64,000 nucleotides of DNA from Nostoc mirabile CHAB5784 (GCF_020829645.1 NZ_JAIVFS010000039.1:1-64000), one strand, 5' to 3'. Numbered from the stretch's first letter, positions 1 to 9,370 are shown. Notes: a model not told the origin generated them from the sequence alone. Made by a program: numbers and translations.

Positions 1-196
1 ACAGTAACTCCACCACGTAAAGAAGCATCTGTTGCTGTTTAATACCTTAGATTATTCATACTTTTGCTAAGTCTCTGATTAACTCAGCCCTGCTGGGTCA
101 TTTTGTATAGCTTAGTCTAAACTCCAGCTCAAAGACAAGGGGCAAAATCTCCTTGGTTATTGACCCTTGTTATTTGTATATCCATAACTTGTGTAG

Positions 197-652
197 ATGA
201 ATTATTGGCTAATGAAATCAGAACCAGAAGCCTATAGCATTGCTGACCTTCAACAGCAAAAAGAGACTATCTGGGACGGTGTTCGCAATTATCAAGCTCG
301 CAACTTTTTGCGCCAAATGGATGAAGGAGACTTAGCTTTTTTCTATCACTCCAACACGAATCCTCCCAGTATTGCTGGGTTAATGCGTGTAGTGAAAAAA
401 GATATTGCTGACCCGACGCAGTTTGAGCCAGAAAGTAAATACTACGACCCGAAATCAAGTTCCGAATCCCCTCGATGGCGAACAGTTGTAGTAGAATTTG
501 TTGAGACTTTTTCTAACCCCATCTTGCTATCAATACTCAAAGAAGAGTTTAGCGCCGAAGAGTTAATGTTGGTGAGACAAGGAAATCGGTTATCAGTGAT
601 GCCCGTTCCTGAAGCAGTAGCTTTCAAGATTCTGGCGATGAAAACCTTCTAG
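197..652 (+). CDS. EVE domain-containing protein
   Basis: A 151-residue protein that is essentially one EVE domain, a PUA-like fold thought to bind modified nucleobases in DNA or RNA. The start MNYWLMKSEP, the core WDGVRNYQARN, the segment GDLAFFYHSN and the downstream IAGLMRVV follow the family pattern closely. Length is normal for the stand-alone bacterial form. The ATG at 197 begins directly with the conserved strand, so no earlier start is likely. It stands alone: no partner gene is close and the next gene is convergent. Family call is confident; the exact ligand is unknown. Confidence 0.9.
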   Translation: MNYWLMKSEPEAYSIADLQQQKETIWDGVRNYQARNFLRQMDEGDLAFFYHSNTNPPSIAGLMRVVKKDIADPTQFEPESKYYDPKSSSESPRWRTVVVEFVETFSNPILLSILKEEFSAEELMLVRQGNRLSVMPVPEAVAFKILAMKTF

Positions 653-767
653 TTGAAAATTACACCAGGTCTAGGTAAAGAAAAGTGCATCAAAGTTGGG
701 ATGCTCCCGCCTACATTAGGATTTACGTATAAAGATTCTCTGGGAAAATTGGGTGTAAAGTTTACTA

Positions 768-1133
768 TTAACGCTGCCAATCATATATTAATCGTCCATG
801 ACGATCACGCACAAGTTCCCATTCTCCATGACGATATGGTTGTCCGTGATAACGTACAGAGCGATAGCGTCGTCTATAATAATGTCGTCGATTCTGCTGG
901 CGTTGATAATTATATTGTCCAGTCCGTTGCCGTCTATGATAACGTCGTCTAGTCCGTCGGTGAGCTAACAAAAGCTCTTCACTTTGCTCGCCAACTAATT
1001 TCATCTGTGCGTCAAGACTTTGTTCCTTGAGAACATTATTTAGAGTATTATCCTTGGCTTCAGCCAAAGCAGGTGGATAAATGAAGGCTAATAGCAGGAA
1101 CACAATTGAGGATAGCTTTTTGAAACGGTTCAC
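768..1133 (-). CDS. Small secreted Arg/Tyr-rich basic protein
   Basis: A 121-residue protein with a clear signal peptide (residues about 1-26: basic start, hydrophobic LSSIVFLLLAFIYPPALA, cleavage near ALAEA) followed by a strongly basic second half rich in Arg, Tyr and His (RRTRRRYHRR, RRHYYRRRYR). The start is a GTG at 1133 preceded by AGGAAAAG. No family recognised. The basic tail could bind nucleic acid or anionic polysaccharide outside the membrane, but that is inference from composition only. A plus-strand frame across the same bases starts with TTG and has no protein-like features, so this strand is preferred. Confidence 0.55.
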   Translation of the reverse strand: MNRFKKLSSIVFLLLAFIYPPALAEAKDNTLNNVLKEQSLDAQMKLVGEQSEELLLAHRRTRRRYHRRQRTGQYNYQRQQNRRHYYRRRYRSVRYHGQPYRHGEWELVRDRHGRLIYDWQR

Positions 1134-1743
1134 GTCTTTGCTTTTCCTAGAGTATTGGTAATAATTTTATTTAATACTTAAGTTGAGCAACTATATAGTT
1201 CAGAATTCACAAACTTGAGTAACGCAAAAGTTATGAAATTACTTATATTAAATGTGAAGAAGTTCGAGTTGGCAAAAAAAGCAGGAGCAAAGTCGTCTGT
1301 TGATGACTAAATATACCTAAAAGCTTTAGTTCCAGGCGGGTGAGGAAGCCAACAGTTAAGCTATTTCTAGGCTTTTGTTGACACCAATGGGTAATGCCCA
1401 TTGGTGTCAACTTAAGTCAGAAAGCTCATTCCACAGTCATTTTACCCCACCCCTTAATCCCCTCCCCGTTCACGGGGAGGGGAGATTTTGTCGTTAGACA
1501 AAAGCGGGGTGGGGTGACGACGGCTTAATTAGTAATTGAGTGGACTTGATATAACGTCATTGCAAGGGTTTCACGTTAAGTTGACACCAATGGGTAATGC
1601 CCTGCCCCTACGAGTATCTGTGGTTAATTATTTTTTCTGTACGTTACCCATCTAGGAAGTGTGATAAGAGTTGATTTATTTTGTTTATTAGTAAATAAGA
1701 TACGTTTCCCCTAGTATTGGAAGTGGTTGCATCCATAGAGAAA
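1134..1743. other. Intergenic repeat-rich stretch
   Basis: No gene is supported here. It holds part of the GGTGTCAACTTAAG inverted-repeat family (1399-1592) and a G/C-rich hairpin near 1444-1515 made of CCCCACCCC and GGGGTGGGG arms around a smaller CCTCCCCG hairpin. Confidence 0.5.
1399..1592. repeat. MITE-like element, GGTGTCAACTTAA family, copy 1
   Basis: The ends are inverted: CATTGGTGTCAACTTAAG at 1399-1416 and CGTTAAGTTGACACCAATG at 1574-1592. The interior differs from the two other copies in the window (15615-15820 and 52489-52684). Too short to encode a transposase; non-autonomous status is inferred. Confidence 0.6.
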
Positions 1744-3720
1744 TCACTTTTGATTCCTCTCAATTGTTATCTGCCAAGTGTTTAATGTGGTTCCTACAGT
1801 TTTATCAAGGTTCGTCAAAGCATTGAGATATTCAATAGTTGCATTAAGTTCTGCGTTTCTTGCCTCTACCAAACTATTTTCCAGACTGACAATCTCGAAG
1901 ACTCCAGATCCCCTGCCTAATCTCTGTTTTTCTCTTTCTATTTCTAGTTGTCGTTCAGAAGACTCCCTGGCTTGCCCTGCAAGTTCGACCTGCTTGAAAC
2001 TCAAATTAACATCTCTAATTCCGTCTGTTACCTGAATGTCTAAGCTTTCACGCTGCTCGTTCAAATTGTTTTCCGTTTGCAGTAGGTTGACTCGGCTGCG
2101 CTGAAATGTTTGTTCTACTGTCAGATCGCCTAATGTTTTGCTAAAAGTTAGCCCGGCTCTAACGTCTGGTGTTGCGTTGTCTCCTGTATTGTCATAACTG
2201 ATATTCAAGCCCAAGTCCCAGCGTCTGTTATTTTCTGCCTCTAACAGGTTAAGTTTAGCTATGTCCTGGTTTAGCTGTGCCTGCAAATACTCTGGCTGAT
2301 TTAAGAGTGCTAATTGCTTTATTTTGTTTTGGTCTAAAGTAACGGGTGACGCCTTTGGAACTTCTGCTGCCACAATATTGGTATTTTGATCGATATCAAG
2401 AACCTGAAGTAAAGCTAATTTTGCTGACTGAAGACTATTTTGAGCAGCCACCAAGCTTACTTGTCGGTTAGCGATCGCTGTTTCACTTTGGATAATCTCA
2501 ACTGGTGCTAACCTACCCGCAGCAATCAGAGCTTGGTTAATTTCCAGAATTTCTTGAGCGCTTTTCAGGGAAAGCTGCTCGATTTTCAGTTGTTCTTGAG
2601 CGCGGAGTAAATTTCGGTATGCCAAAATAGCATCCGTAATGGTATTGCTCAATGTCGATTTTAAACCCAAAACATTGCTTTTTTCTGTGAGTCGAGCAGT
2701 CTTAATCGAAGCTCTATTTACATCGACTCCAGCTCCTCTCAATAGAGGTTGATTAAAAATTATCTTAGGCGTTAGAGCGTTACCTGTCAACCCAAAACTC
2801 AGTTCCCCCCCGGTGGGAATCTTCATTTTTGCCTCAAGACCAGCTTCATTAGTAGTTGTGGTTGCACTAGACTCGGATGATGCTACCGACATTGACAGGG
2901 TGGGTGTAAAATCAGGAGCAAATTTATCTTCTGCCACTGCCAGGTCTTGTCTTTGAGCTATCCTTTCGAGATATGAGTTTTTAATCGTTCTATTGTTTTG
3001 CAAAGCCAAGACGACAATATCAGAAAGCTTCAGTGCAACTGTACCAGCATCCTGTAATGATTCCTGTTGATTTTTTTTGAGACTATTTTCAGCCTTTTTT
3101 TCGGCTTTTGGAAATTGATTCTGAGAAATTAGCGCTGCTGCTTGGCTTTGCTGGACTTGCGTATCACTGGTTAACTGAAAGTTGATAGGCGATTCTTCTT
3201 TGGAGACGCTTTGAGATGGCGCTCTAACCAAGTCCTGCTGTGACTGCTGATGCTGGTTCTGCTTATCAGTTGTTAAGTTGAAGGTTAAGAGCGATCGCCT
3301 GTCAGGATATTGCGCTACTAGCGATCGCATCTGGTTGTTAAGAAGCTGCTGGTTTTTTTGGTTCTGAGGTTGCAAATCAGCTACAAGTGTGTTGGCCATT
3401 TTTGAAGCGTCAAGTGTAGGTTTTGCGCTCTTTGTTGGCTGTTGGCGTTCTTGATCTATTAGATGTGATCGCGTTTTCCTGCCCTTACTAATTGGCTGAT
3501 TACCTTTACCTTCGCTAACGATTGGCGGTTTGACTGCTGTCTCAACCCCAACAGCAGGTGTAAATATCTTCGGGGACTTAAAAATCTGGGTGAGAATACG
3601 AGTTGTACCCAGAATAACAGTTGAAACAACGACCGCATTAAGTAATAATAAGTTGAGCGATCGCAAAGATAGATAAAGTTGGTTTTGAGGTTGAGAATCT
3701 TGGTTAGGTAGCTTCTGCAT
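1744..3720 (-). CDS. TolC-like outer membrane efflux protein
   Basis: A 658-residue outer-membrane-factor family protein. Residues about 20-45 (LLLLNAVVVSTVILGTTRIL) form one hydrophobic segment, probably an uncleaved or signal anchor. A low-complexity Gln-rich linker runs to about 225, then comes the OEP repeat region: LSDIVVLALQNNRTIKNSYLERIAQRQDLAVAEDKFAPDFTP, and later IEREKQRLGRGSGVFEIVSLENSLVEARNAEL. Such proteins form the outer-membrane/periplasmic duct of type I secretion and efflux systems. The N-terminal linker makes it longer than E. coli TolC. The MacA/MacB-like genes at 6.0-8.7 kb are on the same strand upstream and could be partners, but two plus-strand genes lie between them. 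Confidence 0.85.
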   Translation of the reverse strand: MQKLPNQDSQPQNQLYLSLRSLNLLLLNAVVVSTVILGTTRILTQIFKSPKIFTPAVGVETAVKPPIVSEGKGNQPISKGRKTRSHLIDQERQQPTKSAKPTLDASKMANTLVADLQPQNQKNQQLLNNQMRSLVAQYPDRRSLLTFNLTTDKQNQHQQSQQDLVRAPSQSVSKEESPINFQLTSDTQVQQSQAAALISQNQFPKAEKKAENSLKKNQQESLQDAGTVALKLSDIVVLALQNNRTIKNSYLERIAQRQDLAVAEDKFAPDFTPTLSMSVASSESSATTTTNEAGLEAKMKIPTGGELSFGLTGNALTPKIIFNQPLLRGAGVDVNRASIKTARLTEKSNVLGLKSTLSNTITDAILAYRNLLRAQEQLKIEQLSLKSAQEILEINQALIAAGRLAPVEIIQSETAIANRQVSLVAAQNSLQSAKLALLQVLDIDQNTNIVAAEVPKASPVTLDQNKIKQLALLNQPEYLQAQLNQDIAKLNLLEAENNRRWDLGLNISYDNTGDNATPDVRAGLTFSKTLGDLTVEQTFQRSRVNLLQTENNLNEQRESLDIQVTDGIRDVNLSFKQVELAGQARESSERQLEIEREKQRLGRGSGVFEIVSLENSLVEARNAELNATIEYLNALTNLDKTVGTTLNTWQITIERNQK

Positions 3721-4735
3721 GACGAGATTAATTTAGTAGATTGTTCTGCTCGCCTAATTTGGATTGAGATTGATTTTCGGCGCTGTTTAGATAAAGCCAT
3801 CGCACGTTGCGTTCATGACTTACACCTCACCTCCATCCCCTCTCCTTACGCTCGTAGAGGGGGAGAATCCGAATGCAAGCAAATTTATCAAGATGATAGA
3901 TTGTCATTGCGAATGAAGCGAAGCGGAATGAAGCAATCGCAACATCTAGACTTTGCGATTGCTTCACTCCATTTCATTACGCTTATGTTTTTACACATTT
4001 GGGATGCTCTCTGTAGAGGGGTGCCGTAGGCGTGGTGAGTTAATTGAGCCGCAACTCGCTATCAAATCTTTAGACACCACCGCCACTGTCAGGTTGGCGT
4101 TGTCAGATTTGTAAGTTGCATCGGGCAGTAGTTTACGTTTAGTAAAACCCATTGCTGCTGTCTGAATACTAGTCTTGATTTTACCCTACACTGCTTACTT
4201 TACCTTTTGTGTAAATTTCGGAAACAAAAGTGCTTTAGTTTTGAGCGCAAAATATTATAGATTTATTAACAACCAAGTTTTGAGGAAAGCAGGAAGCCGG
4301 AGAAATTTTATACCATTTCTCCCAAGATTTCCCAAATATGGTACTTCCAGTCTCTCTTCCTTATAGGTCTGGGGGAATCTGATATGTTGCAATCTTAAAA
4401 AAAATTAGTATTACAAATGCTCTTGAAAGTTTCAAAAGTTAACATGATCAAAACATAATTACTGTAGTTATGTTTTAGAAACAAGCTGTATCGCCTTGAT
4501 TTTCTAGATTGATTCATATAAAAATTGAATTAAGTAGATGAGGCGTTGACGGCTTAGTTCTACTTGAGAAAAGTAGGTCAAGAAAAACTATAACTAAACC
4601 TACACTATGAAGAGAGAAAGCCCAAACTTTTGTCAGAGTTTAAATTAGGTTTCAAGTTGAAATTACTGCACCAACAAAATTAGGATGCAGATTTTTTTCA
4701 TTCTCTCAATGCGTAAATCCCAAAGGAGATAAATT
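3721..4735. other. Long intergenic region, no gene seen
   Basis: About 1 kb with no convincing coding sequence. Around 3900-3990 there is a dispersed-type repeat with opposed copies of a motif (GAAGCAATCGCAA, then TTGCGATTGCTTC). The 4600-4735 part should hold the promoter of the small secreted protein gene at 4736, which has an AGGAGAT ribosome site. Confidence 0.4.
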
Positions 4736-5050
4736 ATGAACAAAACAATAGCAAAGGTTAAACATCTGGTTCGGTTGGCTGCGATCGGTACTGCCGCAAC
4801 CTCTCTTTCGCTTGTTAGTACAGTTCCAGCCTCATTCGCTGCTCCTGCGCCAACCTGTGTTTCCGCAAGGCGCACTACCAGTGGCTTAAACCAAACTGTC
4901 ACTGTGACTAATAATTGCAGCATGACGCAACGGGTCAAAGTACTTTGGGCGTTCGGTCCCGATAGCGCGTGCACTGTGGTCAACCCCAGAAGAAGCTTCT
5001 CTAGCCGAAGAGGACGCTTGCCCCGCTTTGACGGACTGGAGAGATGCTGA
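4736..5050 (+). CDS. Small secreted four-cysteine protein, tendamistat-like pattern
   Basis: A 104-residue protein with a strong ribosome site (AGGAGATAAATT before the ATG) and a Sec signal peptide (residues 1-35, cleavage near SFAAPAP). The mature part of about 68 residues has four cysteines, in the order CVSARR..TNNC, RVKVLWAFGPDSAC, ..DGLERC. Spacings between cysteines are 20, 18 and 25; in tendamistat-type alpha-amylase inhibitors they are 16, 18 and 28, with similar context (VTVKV before Cys3, RYLARC at the end). The inhibitor's WRY triad is not present, so inhibition of amylase is not implied. Fold assignment is by eye; an Ig-like secreted protein is the alternative. The next gene is also a small secreted disulfide protein. 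Confidence 0.65.
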   Translation: MNKTIAKVKHLVRLAAIGTAATSLSLVSTVPASFAAPAPTCVSARRTTSGLNQTVTVTNNCSMTQRVKVLWAFGPDSACTVVNPRRSFSSRRGRLPRFDGLERC

Positions 5051-5248
5051 TTTGACCCCTGACAAGGTTTGAATTTACTTTCAAGTTGAAATTCCTGCAC
5101 CAAAAATAGGCAAGTAATACCACCAGGCTAAAAAAACAACTGCTGGTAGTTATATTTTCCTATTGTCCTTTGTCAGGTAAAATACAAAGGTAATTCATAG
5201 CAATTAATACCTTCGCCAATTTAAGAGTATTGGCCTAGATGAAACATA

Positions 5249-5300
5249 AGATTTTAGACGCTTGTTTTTGCCTTATAGCGAAAACAAGTGTCTAAAATCC
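5249..5300. repeat. Hairpin / short inverted repeat
   Basis: Arms of about 22 bases (AGATTTTAGACGCTTGTTTT and its near-complement ending GTGTCTAAAATCC) separated by only a few bases. It lies between the two small secreted-protein genes and could terminate the first or be a small dispersed repeat. No T tract follows immediately. Confidence 0.5.
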
Positions 5301-5478
5301 TACGTGGTTCTTGTAGAAGGAATTTATAGTATCGTGTCTGTTTGGACTAGAGCTTTACGTTTTGCCTAACAGTTAACCACGCTCTTATCTTGTGCTATTT
5401 CGGCAAAAGCTAGACTACCTCTATTTTTTGCGAAGGCATTGATGGCAATAAAACTCAATTTATCAAAGGAGAATACTC

Positions 5479-5901
5479 GTGTCTTATCTCACAAAGCTAA
5501 GTCAGTCACCACGTTTAATAACTCTTGCAGTTTGTAGTGCAATGTTGGCTACAATTCCCATTGGTGCTGCTTTTGCAGGGCCATCCTCTCCTAGTACTTA
5601 TCAAAATTCTTGTCGGAACATTGGTGCTGCTGGAGCCACCCTAACAGCAAGCTGTCGTAGAAGAAATGGCTCATTCAACCGAACATCAATTCTGATTCGG
5701 GGAATTGACAATATTGATGGAAATTTGAGGTATAGTAGTAGGCCCACAGCCGCTAGTAGTTATCAAGCTTCTTGTCGGAACATTGGTGTTACTGGAGCCA
5801 CCCTAACAGCAAGTTGTCGTAGAAGAAATGGCACATTCAACCGAACATCAATTCTGATTCGGGGAATCGACAATATTAATGGAAACTTGAGGTATTCATA
5901 G
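5479..5901 (+). CDS. Secreted cyanovirin-N homology (CVNH) lectin
   Basis: A 140-residue protein starting at a GTG with AAAGGAG upstream. Residues 1-33 are a signal peptide (cleavage near AFAGPSS). The mature protein is two tandem CVNH repeats: SCRNIGAAGATLTASC, then NRTSILIRGIDNIDGNLRYS, then the same again almost unchanged. The in-repeat cysteine spacing (14) equals that of the C8-C22 disulfide of cyanovirin-N, and the end of each repeat (IDNIDGNLRY) matches IENVDGSLKW. CVNH proteins bind high-mannose glycans. The two halves here are far more alike than those of classic cyanovirin-N, pointing to a recent internal duplication. Extracellular or periplasmic glycan binding is likely; the natural role is unknown. 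Confidence 0.88.
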   Translation: MSYLTKLSQSPRLITLAVCSAMLATIPIGAAFAGPSSPSTYQNSCRNIGAAGATLTASCRRRNGSFNRTSILIRGIDNIDGNLRYSSRPTAASSYQASCRNIGVTGATLTASCRRRNGTFNRTSILIRGIDNINGNLRYS

Positions 5902-5961
5902 GTAGTAAGTAGGATGCAATTAGAGACAGTTTTGCTGCCCGAACCTTTTGAGTAAATGAAC

Positions 5962-5994
5962 TACCCCACCTGAATTTTAAAATAAGGTGGGGTA
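5962..5994. terminator. Bidirectional terminator hairpin
   Basis: A perfect 10-bp stem (TACCCCACCT / AGGTGGGGTA) around an A/T-rich loop, between the converging CVNH gene (ends 5901) and permease gene (ends 6022). Position and symmetry fit a terminator serving both strands. Confidence 0.65.
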
Positions 5995-6021
5995 ATTCAC
6001 TGCTATGGAGTGCGGCAAACA

Positions 6022-7188
6022 CTACGTGCTACGCAAAGCTGTAACAGGATTTAGCTGGCTAGCTCGTAAAGCCGGGAGAAAACCAGCGCCCACCCCCACC
6101 AGCAGCGCCGACCCTAAGGACAAAGCGGCTGTACTGCTTTCAAATTGGTAGGGCAAATCAAAAGTACCGACAACCACCAACGTCAACCCATGCACTGTCA
6201 TCAGCGCCACAGTTCCCCCCAATAAGCTTAAAACCGCCGCTTCGAGAATGAACTGCAACATGATGTCCTGCTTTGTTGCCCCGATCGCTAGCTTCAGACC
6301 AATTTCGGCAGTACGCTCTGCTACAGTGGCGATGGTAATATTGGCAATACCGACACCACCCACCAATAGAGAGATTACTCCCACTGCTGCCAGTGCCATT
6401 GAAACGGATTCAAGGGTTTTCTGTTGCTCCAGGATGTCTTCGACATTGTTAGCAACATAAAATTTTTGACTTGGAAAGCGCTGCTCCAAAAGTTTTTTTG
6501 TCTGGTCTTCCAAGTTTTTCAGGTCTTCGAGTTTGTGGGGGCGCATCCAAATAGTTCCAATATCCTGGCTACCCATTAAAGCGTTGAAAACCGACATCGG
6601 TATCAGTAGCTCACCTTCAGGTGCCTCGTTGTTACCGGGATTAGTCTTTACCACCCCCACAACGATATAGGGTCGGCGATCTGCATAAATGCGCTTACCC
6701 ATAGGCTTTTGACCTTTGAAAAGTTTGTCCGCCAGAAATTGATCAATTACCACCACAGGTCGATAGCTGGCAAAATCTGCTCTTGTGAAGAACCGTCCCT
6801 TCACTAATTGCTTACCCGATGTCAGCAAGAAGTTTTGGGAAACACCCAACATCGAAGGATTTTTCGCCTCCTGATCTTGAAAAAATGTTTGAGAAGAAGT
6901 TGGGGAACTGGACGCACTGATTGCTTGCAAGCCCAAGAGCCGTTTTTGCAAGAATTTCATGTCTTCTAGCCGAAGAAGTTGGGACTCCGGGAATATTATG
7001 ACCTGAGGGGCATCTCGCTCTGCCATTTGACGGGCAATCACTGCCCGACTGATGCTGCCGACCTGAAGCGTTGCTGTTACCGCAGCTACACCCATAAAAA
7101 CGCCCAAGGTGGTTAAGGTGGAACGCAGAGCGTTGCCGCCCAGAGAGCGGCAAGTAAGAGCTAGTAGGTCAAAAGGTTTGAGACTCAT
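6022..7188 (-). CDS. MacB/FtsX-type ABC transporter permease (no ATPase domain)
   Basis: A 388-residue inner-membrane protein. One membrane helix near residues 20-45 (RSTLTTLGVFMGVAAVTATL), a large periplasmic MacB core (about 50-270), then three helices in the FtsX region (SMALAAVGVISLLVGGVGIANI; FILEAAVLSLLGGTVAL; LSLGSALLVGVGAGFLPALRASQLNPVTALR). The closing ASQLNPVTALR is typical of MacB/DevC permeases. It begins one base after the stop of the fusion-protein gene, so the two are translated together. No ABC ATPase is encoded next to it, so it must recruit one from elsewhere. Probably exports a substrate through the TolC-like protein at 1744-3720; the substrate is unknown. Confidence 0.85.
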   Translation of the reverse strand: MSLKPFDLLALTCRSLGGNALRSTLTTLGVFMGVAAVTATLQVGSISRAVIARQMAERDAPQVIIFPESQLLRLEDMKFLQKRLLGLQAISASSSPTSSQTFFQDQEAKNPSMLGVSQNFLLTSGKQLVKGRFFTRADFASYRPVVVIDQFLADKLFKGQKPMGKRIYADRRPYIVVGVVKTNPGNNEAPEGELLIPMSVFNALMGSQDIGTIWMRPHKLEDLKNLEDQTKKLLEQRFPSQKFYVANNVEDILEQQKTLESVSMALAAVGVISLLVGGVGIANITIATVAERTAEIGLKLAIGATKQDIMLQFILEAAVLSLLGGTVALMTVHGLTLVVVGTFDLPYQFESSTAALSLGSALLVGVGAGFLPALRASQLNPVTALRST

Positions 7189-7189
7189 G

Positions 7190-8695
7190 CTATTCGCTTT
7201 TAGTTTCAGTCGAATTGTCTTGGGGAACGCTTGGCGTTCCTGGTTCCGATTTGGAATCAGCTGCGGGCAGCATCACTTGATCCCCAGCGCGCAGACCAGA
7301 GGTCACTTCCACATTAGTCAACCCCTCTAGCCCTAGAGTGATATTTTTTTTCTGAGCCTTACCTTGTTTATCCCGCACCAATACATAGGGCTTTTCTTCT
7401 GAGCGCACAATCGCTTCCGTGTCCAAAACCACCACATTCTGTCGCTGTTGCAAAATAATCTCGACATTTACCTGGCTGCCTGGAATCAGTTTGCGGGAAG
7501 GGGAATTAAGGCGCACTTTTGCAGATACCGTTGCCTGCCCCGGTTGTTGGCTACTGCTTTGGCTTTCGTTCCCAGAAGAAGTGGTTGCTATAGGAGACAA
7601 ACTTTGCACCCTTCCCTCAAATGACTGAGCATTAGGGCCGATAACACTGATACGGGCTAATTGGTTGACTCGGACTTTAGCCGCATTCAGGGTGGAAAGC
7701 TGGAGCGACACCAGCTCTTCGCTGGGGTCGCCCAAGGTGAGCATGTCAGTACGCACCTGAACCCCTTCCCCATCCTTAACTTTGATGTCGAGAACTTTAC
7801 CATTAATAGGCGCAGTCAAGAGATTATTCTGGAGTTGCTGCTGGATTTTTTGGAGTTCAAGCTGAAGGCGCTGGAGTTCACGGGTATCAGTGTTGACAGC
7901 TAACTGAGCCTCTCGCAGCGCAGATTGAGCCTCCATAATTTTGTTCTGCGTTTGCTGTTGCGTATTTTGTAGCTCTATCTGAAGGTTCTGAAGTTCGATG
8001 ATATCGGTGTTAACGGTTAACTGAGCCTGCCCGGCGGCAGATTTTGCACGGCGAACCTGTTCCTCCTGTGTGCGAAGTTCATTTTTGGCAATGAAGCCTC
8101 TTTTATCCAGAGCCTCAAGCTCCTGGAGTTTCCTTTCCTCGGCTTTTAGGTCTTCCTCAGCTTCAACAAGTTTTTGGCGGTTACTTGCTAGGGTAAGTTC
8201 CTGTTTTTGAATCTGGAATTGCTTGTTTGTCTGGTTTTCCCGTTTAGCTGCTTTTAGCTTTTCCTCGGCTTCAACAACTTTCTGGCGGTTGCTTGCCAGA
8301 GTGAGTTGCTGTTTTTCAATCTGCAACTGCTGGTTGGTGAGGATAGTTTGTCGGTCGGGGTTACGCAGAATAATCAGCGGCTGACCGGATTTTACCTGAT
8401 CGCCAAGCTGTACTAGCACGCGATCGACTGCGCCTTCTGCTGGAGACTTAAGAGTTTGTTGACCACGCAGTTCAAGGATACCGCTCTCATTGATTGAGGT
8501 TTCGATGTTGCCGCGTTCTACAGTGACAACAGGCTGCTGTGCCGACTCTGCTGGTCGATTTTGATGGACATAAACTAGCCAGCCCCCGGCGCTAACCGAA
8601 GCCAAAACTCCTGACCAAGCTAACCATTTAACTCCTGTCTTAAATTTCTTTTTACCCTGCTCCATAAGCGCAGCGCCCGCCGTTTTTGAGGTCAT
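7190..8695 (-). CDS. HlyD/MacA-family membrane fusion protein
   Basis: A 501-residue periplasmic adaptor. Membrane anchor at about 24-44 (WLAWSGVLASVSAGGWLVYV); first biotinyl-lipoyl half around 60-110 (SPAEGAVDRVLVQLGDQVKSGQPLI); a long coiled-coil hairpin of about 190 residues with duplicated blocks (QKQELTLASNRQKLVEAEE appears twice, almost unchanged); second lipoyl half (LTAPINGKVLDIKVKDGEGV); then beta-barrel and membrane-proximal domains. It links an inner-membrane ABC permease to a TolC duct. First gene of a two-gene unit with the permease at 6022-7188. The repeated coiled-coil blocks look like a recent internal duplication that would lengthen the hairpin. Confidence 0.87.
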   Translation of the reverse strand: MTSKTAGAALMEQGKKKFKTGVKWLAWSGVLASVSAGGWLVYVHQNRPAESAQQPVVTVERGNIETSINESGILELRGQQTLKSPAEGAVDRVLVQLGDQVKSGQPLIILRNPDRQTILTNQQLQIEKQQLTLASNRQKVVEAEEKLKAAKRENQTNKQFQIQKQELTLASNRQKLVEAEEDLKAEERKLQELEALDKRGFIAKNELRTQEEQVRRAKSAAGQAQLTVNTDIIELQNLQIELQNTQQQTQNKIMEAQSALREAQLAVNTDTRELQRLQLELQKIQQQLQNNLLTAPINGKVLDIKVKDGEGVQVRTDMLTLGDPSEELVSLQLSTLNAAKVRVNQLARISVIGPNAQSFEGRVQSLSPIATTSSGNESQSSSQQPGQATVSAKVRLNSPSRKLIPGSQVNVEIILQQRQNVVVLDTEAIVRSEEKPYVLVRDKQGKAQKKNITLGLEGLTNVEVTSGLRAGDQVMLPAADSKSEPGTPSVPQDNSTETKSE

Positions 8696-8986
8696 ACAAT
8701 CCCTTGCGGCTGAATCAAATGGTTGAAATGGCGTTGTCTAACTTTACCACCCGGCTGGGCAAGCTTGTATCAGCGATCAAAATTAGTATATTGCCTAACT
8801 CCACTTCAATATTCTGAAATTAAATCTAGTAATTCAAGGTTTTGAAACTTCTTTTTTATGCATAATTCAAGGATTTATGTTTTTATTAATATTCCGACTC
8901 ATGCAATCTGAAGCTGAGGTTCTCTGGTTTGTAGACTAAAGTACTGTACTTCACTAAGAGATGATTTATAAAGTAAATCTTAAATT

Positions 8987-9094
8987 GTAGGGTGTGTTAA
9001 AGCAGCGCGTAACGCACCGTATTTAGTGGTGCGTTACGGCTAATTCCTACTCTCTCAAACGCTCAAATCTTTACATAGCCGTAACACACCCTAC
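8987..9094. repeat. Dispersed inverted repeat, GTAGGGTGTGTTA family, copy 1
   Basis: Outer ends GTAGGGTGTGTTA (8987-8999) and TAACACACCCTAC (9082-9094) are perfect inverted repeats; inside is a second pair (GTAACGCACC / GGTGCGTTAC). A diverged copy is at 21055-21133 and a partial one near 9720-9775. The region 8696-9209 holds no gene. Confidence 0.65.
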
Positions 9095-9370
9095 TTAATA
9101 TTTACGGGTACATCCCAGTTTTTATTATTCGATGAGATAATAAAATTTAAGAACGCAATAACGGAAGATTGTTAGATTTTACTTGCATTGGGATGCTCCC
9201 ATATTTACTTTATAACGGTATTTTAGGCGGGTTCTTCGCCTTTTTACTATAACGGGATTGATTAAAATCCCTGTGATAATCAGTCCAATGATAATAAATA
9301 CAACTATTGTTTGAATCACTAGACCTCTTGCAAAAGTCTATCCCCTTTTCTACATCCCGTGAAAAGTCAG

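Noticed and set aside
653..952. Plus-strand frame over the basic secreted protein gene
   Set aside because: Starts with TTG, is a complement of the Arg/Tyr-rich repeats, and has no domain or ribosome site.
4175..4366. 63-residue plus-strand frame
   Set aside because: No ribosome site, no recognisable feature and in a long non-coding stretch.
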